DNA of 64,000 nucleotides from CAZAMB01 sp964486335 (GTDB lineage: Bacteria > Planctomycetota > Phycisphaerae > UBA1845). The notes below the pieces were generated by a model that did no database searches, was not told where the DNA came from, and saw nothing but the letters and a program-made list of their open reading frames with translations. Each line of letters starts with the position of its first letter. Position 1 is the first letter of the stretch. Shown here piece by piece: positions 18,184 through 25,570 of this stretch. Position numbers and translations under genes: made by a program. Where the stretch lies: NCBI GenBank assembly GCA_964486335.1, contig CAZAMB010000010.1, positions 62,001-126,000 of the forward strand. The letters are read 5' to 3'.

Positions 18184-19620
18184 TCAAACCGCAAGGACGG
18201 CGGACGGAACCGTTTTCGGTTCGGACACGACCTGCTGCAATTCCTGGCATAGCTCTCTTTCGGCTTGCAGCCAGTCCGCCGCGGGGCTTCCGGGCGCGCC
18301 GTCGCGCATAAGGTATATTTCGTACGCGCGCTGGCGGATCTGCTGTTCCGTCGGGATGCCGCTTCCGTTGCCCGAACTCGATGCCTTCCGTCGCGAAATC
18401 GCAGGACTGTTGACCTTCCCCCCCGCTTTGAGGCGCGTTGTGCTTGCTCCATTCACAATCGTTGCGTAGACATTGCTCGTTTGAGCCGCGATGGTCTCCC
18501 ACGAAAACCGAGTCTCGGCCTCGCGCCGACCGTTGATTCCCATTTGACGCGCACCATCGTCATCCTTCAGCACGGCTTGCAGCCCCCCGCCAATTGACTC
18601 GATGTCGCCGGGCACTGTCCAGCCGTTTCTTTGGTGCTCAACAAACTCGGCCGGCCCCCCCGTTCGCGTCGCCACCACCGGCTTCGACGCGCTCCAGGCC
18701 TCGAGGATGACGATTCCAAACGGTTCGTTGCGACTCGGTACGCAAACGATATCTGCGCTCTTGAAGAGTCCGATCAGATCGACGCCCGAACGATACCCCA
18801 CAAACCGAACCGAATCCAAGATTCCCGTGGAGGCCGAGCGAGCTTCCAGCTGAGCGCGCATATCGCCATCGCCGGCAAACACGAACTTCACGTCCGAACG
18901 CTGCTCCAGCACGGATGGAATCGCTTCCACCAGCAGGTCCGGCCCCTTTTGCCATGCCAGCCGACCGGCGAAAAGCACGCAAGGATGGTCGACGCCGACC
19001 GCGCAGGAACGCCGCACTTCCTCGACGTCCACGTCAATATCAAACCGACCCGAATCCACGCCGTTGTAAATGGAAAGCGTCTTCTCCTCGGGCAGCGAGT
19101 AGAGCCACGTCGCTTCTTTGCGAAGCGATTCGGACACGCAAACCACACGATCCGCGACGTACGTCCCCTCCCACTCCAGGTCGCGGATGCGCTTCGATTG
19201 TCCGTGCCAGAACAGTTCGTTGCCGCAACGGCCGTATTCCGTTGAATGGACCGTCATCACGATACGCCGACCGCGTTCGTTCTTGAGCCGAACGAGCGCG
19301 CGAGTGGCCATCCAATCATGTCCGTGAACAATATCGAATGATGTCCCCAGACCATGTTCAACCTCACCCAGATGCCAGACAAAACTGTCGGCCATTCTCG
19401 CCATGTCTTCGGTGAACACCGAATGACCGGAATAAGCGCAGCGATGGTAATGGACGCCGTCCAAGCGATCGTATCGCTTTTGACCCTCGCGCCGCCGCGT
19501 GAACACGTGCACGTCGTGGCCCATGCGATGCAATGCCAAAGAAAGCTCGGTGACATGCGGAGCGATTCCGCCCACGGCGATGGAGTGCATCGACTCCCAG
19601 GAGAGCATTGCAATTTTCAT
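18184..19620 (-). CDS. GT4 glycosyltransferase with C-terminal DUF2934 domain
   Basis: A 478-aa retaining GT-B enzyme. The N-terminal domain begins MKIAMLSWE and contains GGIAPHVTELSLAL and a VHGHDW motif, as in glycogen-synthase-like GT4 enzymes. The C-terminal domain has LFAGRLAWQKGPDLL and the ExxxxxxxE motif in PSRNEPFGIVILEAWS. After about residue 400 a Ser/Gly/Arg linker leads to a DUF2934 domain (IRQRAYEIYLMRDGAP and DWLQAERELCQE). DUF2934 is normally a small stand-alone domain of unknown function; its attachment to a glycosyltransferase is unusual. I start at ATG 19620, which matches the family N-terminus. The sugar donor is unknown. Confidence 0.88.
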   Translation of the reverse strand: MKIAMLSWESMHSIAVGGIAPHVTELSLALHRMGHDVHVFTRRREGQKRYDRLDGVHYHRCAYSGHSVFTEDMARMADSFVWHLGEVEHGLGTSFDIVHGHDWMATRALVRLKNERGRRIVMTVHSTEYGRCGNELFWHGQSKRIRDLEWEGTYVADRVVCVSESLRKEATWLYSLPEEKTLSIYNGVDSGRFDIDVDVEEVRRSCAVGVDHPCVLFAGRLAWQKGPDLLVEAIPSVLEQRSDVKFVFAGDGDMRAQLEARSASTGILDSVRFVGYRSGVDLIGLFKSADIVCVPSRNEPFGIVILEAWSASKPVVATRTGGPAEFVEHQRNGWTVPGDIESIGGGLQAVLKDDDGARQMGINGRREAETRFSWETIAAQTSNVYATIVNGASTTRLKAGGKVNSPAISRRKASSSGNGSGIPTEQQIRQRAYEIYLMRDGAPGSPAADWLQAERELCQELQQVVSEPKTVPSAVLAV

Positions 19621-19909
19621 CGGTTCATTCCGAGCCATTGCGGACGACAATTTCATTCCAGCACTTGCAGATTCACCGACGGCCGATTCAGAGAAACCCC
19701 AACGCGACCGCAAGTTCCTCGCGGCCAGTCCGGTGACTTATCGATACCTCAGATGCAATGAATAAGAGCCGGGTTACGTCTTCAACGAGAGAGGGTACCG
19801 GTCTGCTCTCCGCCGTGGGCCTGCAAACCATGTCAAAACACGGTCTTGGACTCGGTCCACGTTGGAGCCAAGAATCCGCAACTTATCATCGACGCCGCGT
19901 TTTCGCAAG
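19621..19909. other. Intergenic stretch between GT4 and GH20 genes
   Basis: The gap between the divergent GT4 and GH20 genes is 460 bp in total. In this first part I see no convincing gene, RNA or repeat: the open frames have no ribosome binding site and unlikely composition. The remainder holds a possible 49-codon gene described separately. Promoters for both flanking genes should lie here, but I could not find a clear -35/-10 pair. Confidence 0.4.
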
Positions 19910-20059
19910 ATGAATCTGGATCGATCATCGCAGGAATTCGACAGCGGGCGTCCCCGTTGGGCGAAATCCCCCATTCGCGGGAAATCGCGCCAAATTCTGG
20001 CCGAGCTTGTCGTGCTGGCCGAACAGTCCGACAATACGCGGCTGCTGATCTCAAGGTAG
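19910..20059 (+). CDS. Possible small ORF upstream of GH20 gene (49 aa)
   Basis: An ATG at 19910 opens a 49-codon frame ending in TAG 21 nt before the GH20 start. By hand count about two thirds of its codons end in G or C, which fits a coding frame here. The C-terminal half (ILAELVVLAEQSDNTRLLI) reads as an amphipathic helix. There is no strong ribosome binding site and I recognise no family, so it may be chance. If real, it would be co-transcribed with the hexosaminidase. Confidence 0.3.
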   Translation: MNLDRSSQEFDSGRPRWAKSPIRGKSRQILAELVVLAEQSDNTRLLISR

Positions 20060-20080
20060 ACGGAGTTTCCCCGCGCAAAC

Positions 20081-21994
20081 TTGGCCGAGGCCTGCCCATT
20101 GGGATTCGAACCGAACCAGACCGTTGCCCGGATTCTCCCCCGTCCGCGGACCGTTCGATTCACATCTGGCAGGTGCCGACTGGGACAGCCGCCATCGTTG
20201 GAAATCCGATTGGACGATGTTCGAGTCCACCGGGCAGCATTGGAATGGTTGCGGTCGCACAACCAATACGGAAGATCCGGGCCCGAGGAGGAACCAGTAC
20301 GATTGCTGGTCGCCCAGGACCCGGCTTCCGTTGGAGGTAGCAATGGATACCGGCTTCTCGTTTCCGAGAATGAGATTCTCATTCTTGGGACCGATCCGAC
20401 TGGTTGTTTCTCGGGAATCCAGACTCTTTCCCAATTGGCCGCTCCCGGCTGCGAGCATATTCCCTGTCTTGTCATAGAGGACTGGCCGGACTTTACAACC
20501 CGCGGACTGTTACACGACGTTACTCGCGGAAAAGTCCCGACGCTCGAGACGCTAAAGTCCATGGTGGATCGAGCAACCCGACTCAAGTTCAACCAATTGC
20601 AACTCTATATCGAACATGCTTTTACGTTCGGCTTCGATCCTGATATTGCCGGGCCTGACGATGCCCTGACCCCTGACGAAATCCGCGAATTGGATGGTTA
20701 TTGCAGGGAGCGTTTCATCGACCTGGTTCCCGCCGTGGCAACGCTAGGCCACATGGGTCGAATCCTCTCCATGCCAAGATACAGGCATTTGGCTGAAATC
20801 GAGCCGGCAAAATCGTGGGCTGAGCTTGGCTGGCCGGAGCGGGCGCGAGGTTTCACGCTGGACATCGCCAACCCTGAATCCCATCGACTCACGGAGTGCA
20901 TTTGGACGGAGATTCTCGATGCGTTTTCGTCGCCAGTGGTCAATATCTGCGAAGACGAGCCCTGGGACCTCGGCAAGGGACGAAACGCGAACCGCTGGAC
21001 GGAAGGGGAAGCCGCGGAAGCGTACATCGATCACATCCTGCGTGCGCGCGAGATTTGTGCGGGGCGTGGACGGCGCGTCCAGGTTTGGAGTGACGTGGTT
21101 CGCAACCACCCGGAATTGCTTCATCGGTTGCCGAAGGACTTGGTTGTTCTGCACTGGGGATATGACGATCGTGCGGATTACGAAGGTACGAGGCGGTTTG
21201 TCGAAGCGGGCCTCGAAACGGTTGTCTGTCCGGGCACGTCGGGCTGGAAGCGGATCATCAACGCGATGGACCTCGCGGAGCGAAACATTTCGACGTTTGC
21301 CTCGACCGGAAAGGAACAGGGCGCGACGGGACTGCTGAACACCGACTGGGGCGATCACGGGCATTTCAATTCATTGGCGTGTTCGTGGCACGGGATCGCG
21401 ATGGGCGCGGCGCTCGCGTGGCGAGCCGATCACGCAACGGGAGCCGAGTTTGATCGGCTTTTTGCAGCAGCAGTTATCGCTTTGGCTTCCCCGATGAGCG
21501 GAGGCTCCGAGACGATTCCAAACCACCGGTCAACGTTGGAAGAAATCGTGACCTCGCTTCGCGACGCATCGCAAATCGCGGGCGAGTGCGAGACCTGGCG
21601 ACTCTTCTGGCAGCCCATTGCGAAGATCGGAAACGATCCGATGCTGCCATCCGCAAACGTCGCCGAACGCTGCAAGGAACAGTCACGAAAAGCGATCGCA
21701 TTGCTCCGTCAAACGTCGCCGGCTGACTTCGCCGACCCCATCGATCGCGAGGAGCTTCTCGTCGCATGTCGGTTTTCCGAACTCTTCGCGGAACGCATTC
21801 GATTCACTCATGGCGCTAAGGGGGGTGATGTCGAAGCGCGCAGTCTTGGCGACGGCAAGTCGTACAACCGCGCAGATTGGAACGAGGGTCTAGCCTCGGT
21901 CGCGCAGGATTTCGCGGGCGTTTGGCGGCTGAGAAACAAGCCTTCCGGACTGCACGATATCCTCACTGCGCTAAACAAAGTTCGCGCCGATTGA
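20081..21994 (+). CDS. Glycoside hydrolase family 20 (beta-N-acetylhexosaminidase-like)
   Basis: About 637 aa. An N-terminal GH20b-like alpha/beta domain (about 20-130) precedes a TIM barrel opening with DFTTRGLLHDVTRGKVPTL and continuing through FNQLQLYIEHAF. The catalytic Asp-Glu pair is probably ICEDEP, equivalent to the GGDE motif of classic GH20 enzymes. Such enzymes release terminal GlcNAc or GalNAc from glycans or peptidoglycan fragments. No signal peptide is visible, so the enzyme is probably cytoplasmic. The only in-frame starts near the domain are TTG codons (20081 or 20096); a stop at 20057 limits the 5' end, so the start is uncertain. A symporter gene follows by 112 nt. Confidence 0.82.
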   Translation: MAEACPLGFEPNQTVARILPRPRTVRFTSGRCRLGQPPSLEIRLDDVRVHRAALEWLRSHNQYGRSGPEEEPVRLLVAQDPASVGGSNGYRLLVSENEILILGTDPTGCFSGIQTLSQLAAPGCEHIPCLVIEDWPDFTTRGLLHDVTRGKVPTLETLKSMVDRATRLKFNQLQLYIEHAFTFGFDPDIAGPDDALTPDEIRELDGYCRERFIDLVPAVATLGHMGRILSMPRYRHLAEIEPAKSWAELGWPERARGFTLDIANPESHRLTECIWTEILDAFSSPVVNICEDEPWDLGKGRNANRWTEGEAAEAYIDHILRAREICAGRGRRVQVWSDVVRNHPELLHRLPKDLVVLHWGYDDRADYEGTRRFVEAGLETVVCPGTSGWKRIINAMDLAERNISTFASTGKEQGATGLLNTDWGDHGHFNSLACSWHGIAMGAALAWRADHATGAEFDRLFAAAVIALASPMSGGSETIPNHRSTLEEIVTSLRDASQIAGECETWRLFWQPIAKIGNDPMLPSANVAERCKEQSRKAIALLRQTSPADFADPIDREELLVACRFSELFAERIRFTHGAKGGDVEARSLGDGKSYNRADWNEGLASVAQDFAGVWRLRNKPSGLHDILTALNKVRAD

Positions 21995-22106
21995 AACCAA
22001 TCCATCGTCGAAACTGAAAATACCGGCTTGAAAGCGCTGCCTGTGATTTGGATGCAGCGGACCAACCCGGTAGCATCGACGCAACTCTGGCGCGGAGAAG
22101 CTCACG

Positions 22107-23621
22107 GTGTCACTCGGTCCGATCGATTTCGCAGTGTTGGGCAGCTATTTTGTCGCCACGCTCGCCATTGGGATTTGGTTTGGACGCGGTGAGCGGAGCA
22201 CGAACGACTTTTTCCTCGGCGGTCGCAGTCAGCACTGGCTGCTCGCAGGCATTTCTATTATCGCCACCGAGGTCAGCGCATTAACGCTAATCGCGGTTCC
22301 GGCCGAGGCGTTCGCGGGAAACTGGAATTATCTGCAAATGTACGCCGGTGCGTTTCTTGGACGCATCCTGATCGTGCTCCTGCTGTTGCCGGCGTTTTAC
22401 GGCTCGCAGGTGACCACCGTTTACGAGTACCTCGGATTGCGGTTTGGCCCGTGGACGCGCACGACGGCGTCGCTGATGTTCTTTGCGTCGCGCATTCTGG
22501 GCAGCGGCGTGCGACTGCTGGTGGCGTCGCTGGCGATTTCGGAGGTGTTCGGCTGGCCCCTGATCTGGGTTGTCGTTGCGAGCGCAGGCGTTGCGATCGT
22601 GTATGCCACCTACGGAGGCATCAAGGCAATCTTATGGACCGACGCGTTTCAGGCGGCCATTTTCGTTTCCGCGGCGTTTGCGGCGGTAGCGGCGATACTT
22701 TGGCTGACGCCCGGAAGCTGGAGCGACAACTTTGCGACCGCCTACGAAGCCGGCAAGTTCAAGACGTTCACGTGGGATTGGAATCCGAACAACGATCGCG
22801 CGTTCTGGGTCCTGCTCATTCACGCGACCGTACTGAACATGGCCGCACTTGGGACGGACCAAGACCTCACCCAGCGCATGTTGACGTGCCGAAATCTGCG
22901 AGATGGACAGAAGTCGCTGCTGTTCAACGCCTTTGCCGGACTTCCGGTCGTCTGCGTCTTCCTGACGATCGGCGCATTGTTGTTTGTGTTCTTTCAATCG
23001 CAACCGGAGGACGCACTGCCCGCCCGCGTCCATGAAAAGGTCGAGCGCGTGTTTCCGTATTTCATATCGACCGTATTGCCGCACAATGTCGGACTCAAGG
23101 GGTTACTCGTGACTGCGATTTTCGCGGCGTCGATGTCGAGTTTGTCATCGACGCTGGGAGCGCTTTCCTCGTCGGCCGTCAACGATTTCTACCGGGTCAT
23201 TCGACGGACTCCACGCGAAGATCTTCACGACTTGTTCGTCGCCCGAGTCTTTACTTTCGGGTTCGGCGTGATCCTGATTTTTGTGGCCCTCGCGTTCGCG
23301 CACCACGATCAACTTCTCTGGCAGGTGTTCAAATGGGTCGGATTGGTCTTCGGCGGCATGCTTGGCGTTTTTGTCCTCGGCGTGACGACGCGTCGTCGGG
23401 GTCGCGACGGCCTGAACGCCGTCGCGATGATTTCGTCCGTGGGACTACTCGTTCTATTGAAGTATCACCAGGAACAACCCGACCCGATAACCGGCGCCGC
23501 ACCGACCGTTATGGTCGCCTGGCCATGGTGGGTGGTCGTGGGTACGGGGTGGACGTATTTCGTGAGTGCATGTTTCAAGACACGGAGTCAGTGCAGCCCT
23601 GTCGGGCGAATCGTCGATTGA
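22107..23621 (+). CDS. Sodium:solute symporter family protein
   Basis: 504-aa polytopic membrane protein with about 13 hydrophobic segments and the SSS family layout: IDFAVLGSYFVATLAIG at the start, DFFLGGRSQHWLLAGISIIATEVSA (sodium-site region), YEYLGLRFG, and DQDLTQRMLTCRNLRDGQKS in the central loop. GTG start with GGAG about 10 nt upstream. The substrate cannot be read from sequence. Its position just downstream of the GH20 hexosaminidase suggests uptake of an amino sugar or small glycan, an inference from context only. The mature protein ends shortly before tRNA-Thr on the other strand. Confidence 0.9.
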   Translation: MSLGPIDFAVLGSYFVATLAIGIWFGRGERSTNDFFLGGRSQHWLLAGISIIATEVSALTLIAVPAEAFAGNWNYLQMYAGAFLGRILIVLLLLPAFYGSQVTTVYEYLGLRFGPWTRTTASLMFFASRILGSGVRLLVASLAISEVFGWPLIWVVVASAGVAIVYATYGGIKAILWTDAFQAAIFVSAAFAAVAAILWLTPGSWSDNFATAYEAGKFKTFTWDWNPNNDRAFWVLLIHATVLNMAALGTDQDLTQRMLTCRNLRDGQKSLLFNAFAGLPVVCVFLTIGALLFVFFQSQPEDALPARVHEKVERVFPYFISTVLPHNVGLKGLLVTAIFAASMSSLSSTLGALSSSAVNDFYRVIRRTPREDLHDLFVARVFTFGFGVILIFVALAFAHHDQLLWQVFKWVGLVFGGMLGVFVLGVTTRRRGRDGLNAVAMISSVGLLVLLKYHQEQPDPITGAAPTVMVAWPWWVVVGTGWTYFVSACFKTRSQCSPVGRIVD

Positions 23622-23717
23622 CGGATTTCGATTGTCGATTGGGAATCGGTTAGTTCCGGTTGAATCGAAGGGTGCGATTGGCAGCGAGCGGGCAATTGTT
23701 CGACCGGGAACGGGCAG

Positions 23718-23789
23718 AGCCGATGGAGGGATTCGAACCCTCAACCCCGGCTTTACGAAAGCCGTGCTCTACCGTTGAGCTACATCGGC
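23718..23789 (-). tRNA. tRNA-Thr (anticodon CGT)
   Basis: A full cloverleaf reads on the minus strand: acceptor GCCGATG/CATCGGC, D-arm GCTC/GAGC, anticodon stem CGGCT/AGCCG with loop TTCGTAA (anticodon CGT, codon ACG), and T-arm GAGGG-TTCGAAT-CCCTC. The discriminator is T and CCA is not encoded. Length is 72 nt. A sigma-70-like promoter lies upstream. Confidence 0.97.
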
Positions 23790-23802
23790 GAAACGAGCCG
23801 TG

Positions 23803-23831
23803 CTTGTATGATTTTCGCCTCAATCCGTCAA
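23803..23831 (-). promoter_or_regulatory. Putative promoter of tRNA-Thr
   Basis: Minus strand: TTGACG (23826-23831), 17-nt spacer, TACAAG (23803-23808), ending 13 nt before the tRNA 5' end. The -35 region shares the 12-mer CCTTGACGGATT with the promoter of the dksA-like gene. Confidence 0.5.
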
Positions 23832-23929
23832 GGGGTTGAGGGCGGTTTGGTCCCATTTGGCGAGCCGGTTGGAGTCAGGCTTGGAACACCCATTCGGTCC
23901 GTAATGACCGTTGTGAAGATACCGCTCTC

Positions 23930-24901
23930 TCACGGTCGCGGCTCTGTTTTTTTTGGCCGTTTTGAGGCGTTACGGATTGCGATTTCGGCGTTGCGGCGGA
24001 GCATGGCCGGCGTGGCGCGGTCCATCGCTCCGACTCGCAGTCGGTCAACGGCATCAGGATTGGCAGCATTCAGGATCTCCTCCAGATTTGGATGCGGCTC
24101 GGAACGACGAACAATGAAGCGCGGTTCACGAGCGTCGGGCGCTTTGCGGTTGAACGGACAGACGTCCTGACAAACGTCGCATCCAAACAGCCAATCGCCC
24201 ATCATGTCCTGAAACGGCCGGGAGATATCGCCGCGGTGTTCGATGGTGAGATAGCTGATGCAGCGGGAGGCGTCCATTTGGTAGGGTGCAGGAAACGACA
24301 GCGTCGGGCAGGCATCGAGGCAAGCCGTACACGAACCGCAATGATCCGACACCGGATCGTCAATGGCGATTTCAAGCGTTGTCAACATGACGCCAAGAAA
24401 AAAGAAACTGCCAATCTCGCGGTTAAGGACCATTGTGTTTTTGCCGATCCAACCGACTCCGGCGGCGGCGGCCAGTTCTCGTTCGATGATCGGCGCGGTG
24501 TCCACGCAGATACGTGCTTCAAATGGTACTCTCACGGCTTCTTGCAGGCGTTCCCGCATGACATCGAGCTTTTCTTGCAAAACGACGTGATAGTCCTCCC
24601 CCCAGGCGTACATGGCGACCCTGCCGCGCGGCCCATCACTGCCGGTCGGAGCACGCGCAGGTTGCTTGTAAGAGAGCGTAACGACGATGGCGCTTTTGGC
24701 GTTGGCGAGCAAATTGCCCGGATTGACTCTCGACGCCAAGTTCCGTTGAAGGTATACCATGGTTCCGGCATGCCCAGCGGCGAGCCAGTTCTTGAGGTAT
24801 TCCGCACGTCCGATAGGTTCGGGTCGGGCAATTCCGCAGCAATCAAATCCGATAGAGGCTGCGAGGTCAATAATGTACCGACGGAGATCGCCTGGCGTCA
24901 T
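23930..24901 (-). CDS. queG: Epoxyqueuosine reductase QueG
   Basis: Cobalamin- and iron-sulfur-dependent enzyme that performs the last step of queuosine synthesis in tRNA wobble position 34. 323 aa from ATG 24901. The N-terminal half has GIARPEPIGRA and VDTAPIIERELAAAAGVGWIG. The C-terminal ferredoxin-like part has two [4Fe-4S] clusters: CGSCTACLDACPT and CDVCQDVCPFN. The alternative ATG two codons upstream (24907) is possible, but a -10-like TAGCAT touches it, which favours 24901 with a leaderless mRNA. Other queuosine genes are not in the window. It lies downstream of tRNA-Thr on the same strand but in reverse order, so it is not co-transcribed with it. Confidence 0.95.
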   Translation of the reverse strand: MTPGDLRRYIIDLAASIGFDCCGIARPEPIGRAEYLKNWLAAGHAGTMVYLQRNLASRVNPGNLLANAKSAIVVTLSYKQPARAPTGSDGPRGRVAMYAWGEDYHVVLQEKLDVMRERLQEAVRVPFEARICVDTAPIIERELAAAAGVGWIGKNTMVLNREIGSFFFLGVMLTTLEIAIDDPVSDHCGSCTACLDACPTLSFPAPYQMDASRCISYLTIEHRGDISRPFQDMMGDWLFGCDVCQDVCPFNRKAPDAREPRFIVRRSEPHPNLEEILNAANPDAVDRLRVGAMDRATPAMLRRNAEIAIRNASKRPKKTEPRP

Positions 24902-24907
24902 GTCCAT

Positions 24908-24935
24908 ATGCTAGTTGAAGGAACAACCGATACAA
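24908..24935 (-). promoter_or_regulatory. Putative queG promoter, leaderless type
   Basis: Minus strand: TTGTAT (24930-24935), 16-nt spacer, TAGCAT (24908-24913), 6 nt before ATG 24901. The -35 is weak (three of six), the -10 moderate. Confidence 0.35.
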
Positions 24936-25005
24936 TCGGAGGGCTACGCGGGTCGGATTGGCGCCGGTTTTTGCCGAAGTAGTTCGGGTAGCAATCGCGC
25001 GGCCG

Positions 25006-25027
25006 CGTTGGATCCAACGTCTAATCT
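25006..25027 (+). promoter_or_regulatory. 14-bp perfect palindrome with -10-like hexamer
   Basis: CGTTGGATCCAACG (25006-25019) is a perfect palindrome, followed at 25022-25027 by TAATCT, 18 nt before the ATG of the next gene. The arrangement looks like an operator over a promoter core. Palindromes of this length are expected a few times per 64 kb by chance, so it is only suggestive. Confidence 0.3.
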
Positions 25028-25045
25028 GGAGGCATCGGTCGGACC

Positions 25046-25495
25046 ATGTTCAATCACGATTGGTTTCACGGCCCGGCCTTCCAGGAGCAGCAGGACGAGG
25101 CTCGGTGGCGTTGTGCGCTAAATCATTATCCCGACGTTCCGCAGGACGAGCGAGCGGAGCACGAAGGCCTTCGCAAACTGGTGGAGGACCTCGACATTCG
25201 AATGCTGATCTACCTTCGCGACGGATTCAGCTATGAGGTCAAGGAGATCGCCGACGTTCCGAGCAAGTCGCACCTCGTGTTTGAATGCGTGCCGGTGGAC
25301 GAACATTTCAAGGTCGGGGCGTTTGTCGTTTCCGTTCCTTACGAAGAAATCGTTCGCGTGGAAGTCTTCGCTGTACATCCAAACGAAAGGCCTGAAGAAT
25401 ATCCCCAAATCACGGGCTTTCGGTCTCACGTCGATTCATCCGACCCCCGTCATGCGGAAGGCAAGCCCGCCAACCGACCCGGCCGGACTCCATAA
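25046..25495 (+). CDS. Conserved-looking hypothetical protein
   Basis: 149 aa, soluble, no signal peptide or membrane segment, acidic in the first half. I recognise no family. The middle part (residues about 50-115) alternates strands and short helices: DIRMLIYLRDGFSYEVKEI, KSHLVFECVPVDEHFKVGAF and VPYEEIVRVEVFAVHP, suggesting a small beta-sandwich or barrel. The last 20 residues are disordered (Pro/Gly/Arg-rich). GGAGG lies about 14 nt before the ATG. priA starts 75 nt downstream on the same strand, so they may share a transcript. Confidence 0.65.
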   Translation: MFNHDWFHGPAFQEQQDEARWRCALNHYPDVPQDERAEHEGLRKLVEDLDIRMLIYLRDGFSYEVKEIADVPSKSHLVFECVPVDEHFKVGAFVVSVPYEEIVRVEVFAVHPNERPEEYPQITGFRSHVDSSDPRHAEGKPANRPGRTP

Positions 25496-25570
25496 AGTGC
25501 GCTGCGAGGGGGCCGTGCCGTAGTCGGTCAATTGCGATAAGATGCGCAAGCAAATACGCGTTGCGCATCG

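Noticed and set aside
19774..20592. 272-codon open frame on the minus strand
   Set aside because: Runs opposite the N-terminal part of the GH20 gene; Ser/Arg-rich with no family features.
23600..23650. Repeated CGATTG units after the symporter gene
   Set aside because: Only three irregular copies; looks like low-complexity spacer and not a CRISPR or tandem repeat array.
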